Origin: Antilocapra americana | Lineage: Eukaryota > Chordata > Mammalia > Artiodactyla > Antilocapridae | Length of the DNA: 64,000 bases | NCBI GenBank assembly: GCA_007570785.1 | Contig: ML664161.1 | Location: 18,291,856 to 18,355,855, forward strand | Reading direction: 5' to 3' | In this document: positions 52,441 through 61,245 of the stretch, in pieces | Layout of the letters: every line of letters starts with the position of its first letter | Position numbering within the stretch: the stretch's first letter is position 1 | Program-made: the position numbers and the translations under genes | Notes under the pieces: model-generated | Database searches by the model: none | The model's input: only the letters and a program-made list of their open reading frames with translations | What the model was told of the DNA's origin: nothing

Positions 52441-53212
52441 TTTTCTTCTTTAGGATGAATCCTGTTGCCAGCTTTTCAGCTTTATATTGTTTGTACAGAA
52501 AAGTCAGCACTGGAAAAAGCCACATTCTGAGAAGGACTTTCTACCCCAACGCCATCTAACTTCCTTTCACAGTTGCTTTTGGGTTTGCTTTTTCTGTTCG
52601 AGTCATTCATTTTCTTTTGGGCAAAACCACCCAGAGTATAAAGTTGGATGTCTAGGATCGCCTGAGAGTCAAAGCAGCGCCGGTGACTGATGGGAGCTGG
52701 TGCTGAGAACCCAAGAAGCAGAAGGAGATGTCGCATCAGCCACCCAACTGGAAATGAAAACATGCTTGCAGTTTTGTAGTTTCTCTTACCCTCCCCCCAT
52801 TCCTTTTATTTCTGTGGCAAAACTTGAAACAAAGCTCCAGTAAAAATGCTTTTCATTTGGTGGGTGGTGGAGGCTCTGACTCAGTCTTTGCAAACATGAC
52901 ATTGCTTGAACCCTGAGACGAGTGCTCCCATGGGATTCTGGAGAAACAAAGCTGCCTGCTCCGTCGCATGGCGTGGGTCCCCTTGGGAACCCCAGCCGAG
53001 CTGGGGAGGTGGCCTCACAGGTGCAGGTCTTCTGAGGCGCCTGAATGGAAGCGCCCAAGTTCAAAGCGGTTTTGAACTTTAGATTCAGGCTTTCTCGCTT
53101 GCATTTAGTCCATTTGGATATCAGGTTTAAGTCTGGATCTACTAAAGCAGAATTTCCCAACTCTGTCATTAATAAACTAGATTATGTTAGTCGAGAAAGT
53201 ACACAATACAAG
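52441..53212. other. Unassigned sequence, 0.8 kb
   Basis: A T-rich run followed by 'cttctttag' at 52444-52453 has the shape of a splice acceptor, but no coding continuation is convincing. G+C rises at 52900-53045. No repeat recognised. Confidence 0.4.
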
Positions 53213-53341
53213 CTTTTTTTTTTTTTTTCCCCGGCCTCATCCTGAGGCATGTGGGATATTAGTTCTCCTACCAGGCAAGGAACCCATACTTTCTGCAGTG
53301 GAAGTGTGGAGTCTTAACCTCTGAACTGCCAGGGAAGTCCC
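53213..53341 (-). mobile_element. CHR-2-type tRNA SINE, antisense
   Basis: T run, then 'tgaggcatgtgggatattag', 'ctcctaccaggcaaggaacc' and 'ctgaactgccagggaagtcc'. Confidence 0.87.
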
Positions 53342-53344
53342 CAG

Positions 53345-53640
53345 TATAGGGAATTATTAAATAAATTATAATATGTCTATATGATGGGATAGTACATAGT
53401 TATTAAAAATGAAGCAATAGAACGTAATGTCAGAGTTTCATGACATATTGTTATGTGACCAAAAAAGATTATAAATCTATGAGACAATATTATCCCAGTT
53501 TGGGGAAAAATAGAAAGGTAAAGAAGGGAAAAAGGTAAATCCATGTAGAAAAATTGGAAGATGAATTCCAAAATGTTAAAATGCTAGCCTGGCAATAGTT
53601 GTCTGGGTGCTGCGGGACAGCAGGGAATTTAATTTTTTCT
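53345..53640 (+). mobile_element. Old L1-like 3' UTR fragment
   Basis: 'ggaattattaaataaattat', 'gatgggatagtacatagtta' and 'gaagggaaaaaggtaaatcc' recall an old L1 3' UTR. Confidence 0.5.
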
Positions 53641-54299
53641 TTTTGTTTATCTGAATTTGAAGATACAGATAATATGTGTTACTTTGGTAGTAGTAATAAT
53701 GATAATACTGATTTAAGAGAAGAAGCATTATATGGTGCTCTTAGAGCTTCTCACTTTTGTATTTGGCAGCTGACATCTTGTGGCATAACTGTGGAAAGAT
53801 CAAAGGGCAGAAAGTACCCAGATAGTCTCTTAAAAAGCCAGAGCCTTTGCTATATTGAGCATTCATGCTCATTCCCAGTTTCAAGTCCATGTGATGGTAG
53901 GTAAATCCGTTGGCTGGATCCTGGTTTATACACGGGGGTTGAGGTTTCATTAGCCAGGGTGACACTGACTTCGTCACAGAAAGGAAATATTTTATCCAAG
54001 TATTTGTTGCTGATGAATGTTCTGAGGATGAAAAAATTCTAGCCCAAATGTTTGAGGTTAAATAGGTCATTTATTCCCAGTCAACACAGTAGTCTATTTT
54101 AGTGTTCTGAAATACCTAGTAGAGACTTTGCCAACTCTTTGCCTCAGAGAGGTGAATGGACAGTTGGGCTGCAGGCCTCATCGCTGAGCGGCAGCGTTTT
54201 AGGTGAGCCGTGGAACCATGAATTCAGGATTCCCTCATGCCCACTGGCTAAGTGAGCTCTCATCTGACATCTTTGGTTAACAAGGCCTTTGGCTTCACT
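53641..54299. other. Unassigned sequence
   Basis: A 101-residue open frame (53599-53904) shows no domain. No repeat recognised. Confidence 0.4.
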
Positions 54300-54500
54300 A
54301 GACTAAGAGGCAGACTATTATGTACTCACAGTCCTCTGTGAACCAGGCATTCCACATGCTTTCTCTCATCTCTGCACAAACTCTGCAGGGTGGACGTGAT
54401 TATCTTTCCCCATACAGACAAGGAAACTGAGGCTCAGAGAACCTAAGTCATTAATCCTGAGACGTGCAGTGCTTAGAATCCAAATCTTTCTGGCTGAAAA
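54300..54500 (-). repeat. MIR SINE, antisense
   Basis: 'aaccaggcattccacatgct', 'ttctctcatctctgcacaaa', 'caaggaaactgaggctcaga' and 'gaacctaagtcattaatcct'. Confidence 0.8.
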
Positions 54501-54796
54501 CTCGATGCCAATATAATCATTAATACCATGATTTCATTGTAATCACAATGCCCCAGCCTTACTTGATTATTTTCAAGTGGCCTATTCAAATCTGTACTAG
54601 TTTATACTATTATGCTGGCCCTTTCACTTTCTTTCCTTCTTCCTTTTATCCATTCTGTTTTATTTCTCTCTCTCTCATTTTTAATCTTTTAAACAAAGAA
54701 AAACATTTAAATTGAAGAAAATGTATCAGGCAATTTCATTCATTGTGCTCTACTCTGTAGCCTACCAAAGATATCGTTTGTTCTTTTTCAAAAGTT
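54501..54796. other. Unassigned sequence
   Basis: No repeat or exon recognised. Confidence 0.4.
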
Positions 54797-54990
54797 AAGG
54801 GACTTCCTTGGTGATCCAGTGATTAAGAATCCACCTTGTAATGTGGGGGATGTGGATTCAATCCTTGGTCAGGGAATTAAGCTCCCACGTGCCCTGGAGC
54901 AGCTAAACCATAAGAGAGCCTGTGCATCACAACACAGACCCTGTGTGTAGCGACTAAGACCTGATGCAGCCAAATAAATAAATATTAAAA
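54797..54990 (+). mobile_element. CHR-1-type tRNA SINE
   Basis: Head 'gggacttccttggtgatcca', B-box-like 'gattcaatcc', 'gtcagggaattaagctccca', 'tgtgtgtagcgactaagacc' and '(aaata)n' end. Confidence 0.87.
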
Positions 54991-55119
54991 AATTAAAAGT
55001 TATGCAGCCGTATCTTCTCGTTTTCAACCCAGGTTATTGTATTAAACTTTTACTTTACTAATGGGAGGAGGGTAAGGTGAAAATTAACAAATATAGTGCC
55101 ATTATTTTTAAAAAACCCC

Positions 55120-55460
55120 TTTTTACTAAGGAAGATTTTTAAACAAATATAAATAGAAGAATAGTATAATGAAACCCCACGTACCCATCACACTCAACTT
55201 CAACTCAGGAACACTTTTATTTCACCTAAATCCTCCATTCCCATTTCCCGTATTATTTTGAAGCAAACCTCAGACATCATACTATTTCATCCATAGGTAA
55301 TTAAACACATCTGTCAGAAAATAAAGCCTCTAAATAAAAACACAGAGTACTATTATCATATCTCAAAAAATTAACAGTAATTCTTTAATATCAAATATGA
55401 CCTAGTCAGTATTTTAATTTGCAAACATCTCACAAATTTCCTTTTTTTTTAAATAGCTTA
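55120..55460 (-). mobile_element. Old L1M-type LINE 3' UTR, antisense
   Basis: 'gaaaccccacgtacccatca', 'ttattttgaagcaaacctca', 'gacatcatactatttcatcc' and 'aaattaacagtaattcttta' belong to the same old L1 3' UTR as 1300-1840 and 16485-16910. Confidence 0.6.
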
Positions 55461-55719
55461 TTGAAATCAGCGTTCATATGCAGTTCACACATGATTTGCT
55501 GATGTTTCTTGTCTCTTTATATGTCTCTCTCCCTTTCCCCCCCGTCTCTCTTCACGTGATGCTATTTATTTGCTGAAGAAGTGAGACTGTTTGGCCTGTA
55601 GAACTGTTGATGTCTGGATTTTGTAGATTGTATCCCTACAGTGTACCTAACATATTCCTCTACCTTCCATCTGTGCTTCTTATAAATTGGTATGTGGATA
55701 TAGAGGCTTGGTCAGATTC
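55461..55719. other. Unassigned sequence, probably decayed L1
   Basis: 'tgatgtttcttgtctcttta' suggests continuation of the preceding L1, without clear limits. Confidence 0.35.
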
Positions 55720-55930
55720 AGGCACAATGGGGACAGGTCGCTGGACTAAGGGTCAGGAGACACTTTTGGTTCAAGCCCTGGCTCAGTTACTTTCTAAGAG
55801 GGATTCTAGACAAAACTGGATCTCTCTAAGTCTCAGATACTTCATTTGTCAAATGATAATGGATATGCCTTTGCCATCTCTCCAGGGTTGTGTTGAAAAA
55901 ATCAAATAAGATCATGCCAGCTGATTCCCT
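55720..55930 (+). repeat. MIR SINE, sense
   Basis: 'ggttcaagccctggctcagt', 'ctctctaagtctcagatact', 'tcatttgtcaaatgataatg' and 'tccagggttgtgttgaaaaa'. Confidence 0.75.
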
Positions 55931-56400
55931 TACAGCTCTATTCAAATGAAAAACATTTTAACTGATATTTATTTTTTTAATTGTGAAAAATGGCATAGTT
56001 AAGAAAAAACTTTAATTATGTATCATAGCTTCTTAACACCTTATTTTTTATTTTTGCATATTTTTCTGGTTATTATTCACATATCAAAATTTTATAGACC
56101 TGAAATCATGTTAGGATACCATTTTATACTTAATATTGTAGTTTAATTATTTTTAATTAATATAGTTCTGGGTTGCTGCATTATCTTTGTAATTATTATT
56201 TGTTACAACCATGGTTAAACATTTAAGTGATTTTGCTTTTACATATGAAACTGCCACAAACATCTTTGTGCATGATTTATTTCCTTAGAATAAACCCCCA
56301 GGAGTATGATGACTGGTTGAAACTATATGGGCATTTTTATGGCTCTTAATAGATTTTGCCATATTGCTTTCCAAAGGCTAGTAACAATGAACCTGACACC
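55931..56400. mobile_element. Old L1-like 3' region
   Basis: 'aaactgccacaaacatcttt', 'gtgcatgatttatttcctta' and 'gaataaacccccaggagtat' are typical of old L1 3' regions. Family and strand uncertain. Confidence 0.45.
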
Positions 56401-56935
56401 AGCAATGAATGTGTGTCATTTAAAGTGATTATTTTAAATCAATTATTCACCAGCCATGTGTGAAGGCATGTCCTAGGATCCTTGTCTGCCAGGATCTTCC
56501 ATTTCTGACTCATTCATTCATAAGAAATAAGTAAATAAAACAAAGAGACTGTGTATGATGAATAAACAAGAGTTCTATTAGTTAATATTCAGGAAAAACC
56601 AGTAGGTTGTTGCTGCATGTAATGCTCATTTGCTTATTTGGCTTTTTAGATTTGTTGATATTTTTGCAAATTTTCTGGAACATGCAGAGAATCAATACAT
56701 ACCACATTATCTGAATCTTTTGTAAAAGTATATGTAGAAATAGGATTTTTTTTTTCTCATCCTAGTTTTCAGGAGATTTCTTTTTTATACCAAGCAAAAT
56801 CTTTTTTTTTTTTTGGCTTTGTTTTGCGGCTGCTGGTTAGGAGATTGTGTTTCAAAAGCATGACCAAACTCTGAGTAGATATTAATATGTATATATACTT
56901 TCAAATTTTGGAATTATAGTAACATCTCTCTTCTG
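56401..56935. other. Unassigned sequence
   Basis: No repeat or exon recognised; T-rich tracts near 56750 and 56802. Confidence 0.4.
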
Positions 56936-57060
56936 TGCCTATAGATCTTTTAGCTTTCAAAGCTCTTTCACGTGTTTTTCTTATGACCCTCACAACATTG
57001 CCTGGGGTAGGTCTGATGAGACAGAGGTACAAGGAAACTTACCTAAGATTGTTTTCTTTC
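56936..57060 (-). repeat. MIR SINE, antisense
   Basis: 'caaagctctttcacgtgttt', 'ttcttatgaccctcacaaca' and 'tgagacagaggtacaaggaa'. Confidence 0.65.
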
Positions 57061-57125
57061 TAGGGCTGCCAAGGCCTCCTGGCTTTTCCCACTGAATTGT
57101 ACAGTCTTTAAAAATACTCTCTTAT

Positions 57126-57256
57126 GGGAATTTCCTGGTGGTCCAGTGGTTAGGACTCTAGGCTCTTATTACAGAAGGCCTGCTGGAGTTCTGTTCCTGG
57201 TCAGGGAACTGAAGTCCCACTAGCAGTGCAACGGAAAAAAAGATTAAAAAAAAAAT
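57126..57256 (+). mobile_element. CHR-2-type tRNA SINE
   Basis: Head 'gggaatttcctggtggtcca', 'ttctgttcctggtcagggaa' and an A-rich end. Confidence 0.88.
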
Positions 57257-57439
57257 ACCCTTTCATATCAGTTCTGTGCTTTTCAATTAGCATTTCAAAA
57301 ACTTGTGGTTACATAGAATTGACTTGTTTTTTAAAAATGCTTTTTTTGCAAAATGGCATTGGCTTTGTCCTTACAAAGCTGTGGGCTGAAGGGAGCTCTT
57401 TAGGCATGGCCATAGCATCATATGCTGAGTGACTAGTAA

Positions 57440-57640
57440 GTCTGAGGCACTTCTCACTGCTTCAGTTCCCATCACAACTCTCTGAAGAGGCTGATGTTAT
57501 CACTCACCATGTCATAGGTGAGAAAACGGCAATTCACACAGAAGTAAAGAAATTTTCCAATTTCGTGGGGCTAGAAGATAACAGAACTAGAACTGGAACC
57601 CAAACCCTTTCAATTGGAATCAAAACTTTGATCCGTTCTC
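57440..57640 (-). repeat. MIR SINE, antisense
   Basis: 'cccatcacaactctctgaag', 'gttatcactcaccatgtcat', 'aggtgagaaaacggcaattc' and 'actagaactggaacccaaac'. Confidence 0.7.
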
Positions 57641-59085
57641 TTGTTTTCCTGAGGGATCACTTTTCAAATAGTTAATACACTATTTTTTTTCTTATTATAG
57701 AAGAAATATATCTTTACTAAACAGCATTTGGAAACATAGAAAATTCTATTTACACAATGCCAGGTCATGCTTTGTCATGCAGAATATCAAATCTAAGATG
57801 CTGTAAAGACATATTTAATTAGCTGTCATCCCAAAGATGAAAGCATGCAGTTTAAGCCTCTAGTCAGCAACTTTTTGTCTCCTAAAAGTCTAGCTTTCTG
57901 TAAAGCATAAAGGTTTAACTCGTTAAATCCCACCTACCTGCCTTATGTACTCCTCAGTTTCCGGTCTTGTACTTCTTTAATTCGTTCACTTTGGAAGAAA
58001 GCAAACACAACAAAAAAGAAATCAAGCCCTAACTTGGTAAAGTAGCAAATAGAGCATCTTAAATCAACACACCAGTGTAACTTGTACTGATTCAAGTAAT
58101 TATTTTTGTCTATAGCATTTCGCATTGTCTCTGCTACCAAAACTTCCTGATACTCAGACAGAGAACAATGGGAGGCCCAGATGTTTATTGGTATAAGACT
58201 CATCTTCAGCTTATGAAAAGAAGACACAATTTACAGGGCTGTCTCTTAGACCTCCAGTATCACATCCTTTCTTTGACTACATTAAAGTGGTAGCAGAAAG
58301 CAGAAAGAGACACAATAGAGCAAATTACCAGCCACCCCAGAGCTGGAGTTGGTATTAGGTTACCATTCTGCATTTCTTTCTCCATCTTCTACCTGTTTAC
58401 AGGAAAGTTGGGACAAGTTTAGGGAAAGTGCGGAATTGTTATCAGCTTTGCTGAGGCCACACCTGAGTGAAAAGTTGGTGCTGAAACAAGATTGAACTTG
58501 AGTGTCATTTGGAACTTAAAACAGCGAACATTACAGTAGAAATCAGACTGCCTTGTAGAGTTGTTTTAAAGGGGACCAAAGCCCAATCTGAGCAATTAAT
58601 TTTGGCTTGGCTGACATCACTTGCCAACTTAGGATGCACAGTTTTTGTGCTGCACCCTGCAGGGTGTGCCTGCAGAGCCAGGACTGGCCACAGCTGAGCA
58701 TCCCTGAAGTCAGCAGCTCGGGTCCTGGCCACACACACTCTGGCAGAATCCTACTTGTTATCACCCTGATTCCCATCTGAAACAGATTGCTCCTGTTCTA
58801 GGAAACCAATTCCATACAGCAAAAGCTTGAGAGAGCACAATTAACCCATATCCTGTTCTGTCCCCTGACCCTGGCGATATACAGATCTTTAACATTTTGC
58901 TCAGGTTCTAGCTGCTGGCATGCTGACTCATTTAATGGAATTCATATCGGGTCTAAGGAGCTGTCATTAGATGAAAATTATTACTGAGCCTGCAAGCAAC
59001 TCTCAGATGACTTTGAGAATTTCCAGAATTAATTGTGTTTAGAGACACTGCCAGCTACATTGGGTCAATCTGTTTCTTCTCATTT
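57641..59085. other. Unassigned sequence, 1.4 kb, repeat-poor
   Basis: I see no interspersed repeat of any age and no convincing exon. It includes an AP-1/Maf-like 'tgctgactca' at 58921-58930. This is one of the longest apparently unique stretches and a candidate for conserved non-coding DNA, but that cannot be judged from one sequence. Confidence 0.45.
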
Positions 59086-59205
59086 CAATTAAATCGAATT
59101 TAGCAAATATTCGCTGCATTCCTACTGTGTGCCAAGCAGTGTGGTTATAGAAATGAATGGGATGCGGTTTGTGCCTGAAGGAGTTCTTGACCTAACAAGT
59201 TTTGG
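59086..59205 (-). mobile_element. L2 LINE 3' end, antisense
   Basis: 'ttagcaaatattcgctgcat', 'tcctactgtgtgccaagcag' and 'ttatagaaatgaatgggatg' follow the reversed L2 terminus. Confidence 0.72.
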
Positions 59206-60330
59206 AGTCTCTCACTCTCCCTGGCTTTCTTGCAGCCATAGTCTATTCCCTCCCCCCGCCACCCACCCCTTCTCGCTTTTTTGGGGAAGGGGTGATGGTT
59301 CTGTTTCTCTTCTTTATGCCACATGCAGGTAGGTCTTCTTCCTTCTGCTGTGGATGAACTCTGTCAGGTCCTGTTCCTCACCCTGCTGTCATCTTCCCTA
59401 GTTTGAGGGCTATAACCACCTCAGAAGGATGATCCTGTGCATCCGGACTGGAAAATGAGGTCAGTTGTCATTATCAGAGAAGTGGAGCCAGTATCTTGGT
59501 GAACTATAGATTTGTCGGGGGAAATAATCTTTATGGTGGGTTTTTCTGAGTTATGGGAAAAAAGATGGCTGTGATTTGAATTCCCCTCAAGCACTTGTAG
59601 GAAAGGAAGAAGATCAGCAGAAGACTCCAGTCTTTTCATTTCTGTCTCCCATTTAGAAGATTCCCCAACTCAGTCCAGACCATTCACAGGCCTGGCTAAA
59701 GATGGCTGTTTAGAAGTTATAATTGAAAATTTGGCCTGGGGGTTTTTAGTTTAGGCCTACAGAGGAGAGTCTCCATTTTGAGACATAATTCTAAATGAGC
59801 AATTTACTTTGAAAACAGGCATATTTTCCAGCTTCATATGACTAATGATACATGAAGGGAGTCCAGTAATCACATAATTAGTTCCCCATTACTAAGAAAC
59901 CATTTTTGTAGTCCATGAGATGTGGTTTACAATAACTTCAGTGGTTCTGCATCAACAACCTAAACTTTGGAGGCCCACATTGGAAGACAAAGGCCCAATT
60001 TTCAATGATAGAGCTATGGGGAATTCCTCTAACTAGGGGACAAAGCTTGGTTTAACTCATTTTCTTTGTATTTTGCTTAGAATCCAACACTTGGATCAGA
60101 TTCAGAAAAAAAATTTGCTAGAGGATTTGTAAACTTTTCCCAGATCTTAGACCTTTCTTGAGTTCATATTCTTTTCTTGATTCCATGCTGAAATTTGAGA
60201 ATTTGTTGGAACATGTATTATTTGTAAAGTTTTCTCAGCGTGTTATACTATATACTGTGATTCCAAAACCACAGTACTTTTTTTTTTTTTTTTTTAATGA
60301 GTGACGAGGGAAGTAACTGTGAGCAGTATT
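59206..60330. other. Unassigned sequence, 1.1 kb
   Basis: No repeat or exon recognised. A T run of about 19 lies near 60278-60296. Confidence 0.4.
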
Positions 60331-60412
60331 TACACTGAGTTGGCCAAACAGTTTGACCAAATTTTTCCAAAAGATGTTAAGGAAATGAACTTTTTGGCCA
60401 ATCCAATATATT
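60331..60412. mobile_element. Mariner-derived MITE (palindromic)
   Basis: The ends 'gagttggccaaacagttt' and 'aactttttggccaatccaa' are near-inverted copies, flanked by TA dinucleotides, with a short spacer around 'aaaagatgttaagg'. This is the common ruminant mariner MITE. About nine bases seem missing from the right arm compared with the left, so the fold is imperfect. Confidence 0.75.
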
Positions 60413-60775
60413 TGAAAAAAATTTCTGAAATGTTTGGCATTTTAATAAGAGAAACTCAAGTGATTCTATATAACAAGTAAATTGAAGAGGATTTTTCCTA
60501 CTGGTGTTAACCTTTAGACCATTAGTTATAAGTTGATAATTGTTGAAGCTGAATGATGTATATTGGAGTTTCTAATCTCTAATTTATGTCTGAAATTTTC
60601 TATCAAAAAAGGTTAAATATAAAGTTTCAAAGAAACAGAGGCTAGTATTAATAAAAAATTAAAAGTAGATTAGAAAGAGAGAAGGAGAGAATGTTATTAA
60701 CCCATTGCAATGATTAAAAAAACCACACCATATCTCTGGAGTCATTATTTCAGTGAAAAATAATAATAGTTAATA
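60413..60775. other. A+T-rich unassigned sequence
   Basis: No repeat or exon recognised. Confidence 0.4.
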
Positions 60776-61010
60776 ATAATGGTCCCTTATAAAATACTTA
60801 CTATGTACTCCGATCTTCCGAACATTATCACATCTAATCTCCACAACCATCCTTTGATATACATATTTATAATCATATAAAATATTTATATTTAAAAAAT
60901 ATAATTTCTGAGGCTTAAAGAATTTATTCAACTTGCTCTGGATCATACATTGATAAATGGCAAATTATCTGTCATGAAAGCCCAGGCCCCAAAGCACAGG
61001 GCAATTTGAT
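60776..61010 (-). repeat. MIR SINE, antisense
   Basis: 'aaatacttactatgtactcc', 'cacatctaatctccacaacc', 'ctgaggcttaaagaatttat' and 'tcaacttgctctggatcata', interrupted by an A/T-rich stretch. Confidence 0.65.
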
Positions 61011-61094
61011 AATTGCCTCCTAAAGGGTGAAGAAGCTTGGGTGAGAGAGAATTTTTTTATTTAGAGTTGTGAAGGTACATTTCTGTAAGGCTAT

Positions 61095-61245
61095 CTACCA
61101 CAGTGCAGTGGAAACACTTTGGAGTTAGACGACCTCACCTTGAATCTTGCTTATAACTGTGTGACCTCAGGCGAGGTTGAGTATCTCTGGGCCCTTGTTT
61201 CCTCATCTTTAAAAAGAGTGCATAGTAGTCACTCAATACAGTAGA
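61095..61245 (+). repeat. MIR SINE, sense
   Basis: 'ctttggagttagacgacctc', 'accttgaatcttgcttataa', 'ctgtgtgacctcaggcgagg' and 'cccttgtttcctcatcttta'. Confidence 0.8.

Noticed and set aside
52440..52500. Pyrimidine tract plus 'ctttag' as a splice acceptor opening an exon
   Set aside because: No sustained coding frame with a matching donor follows; such signals are frequent by chance.
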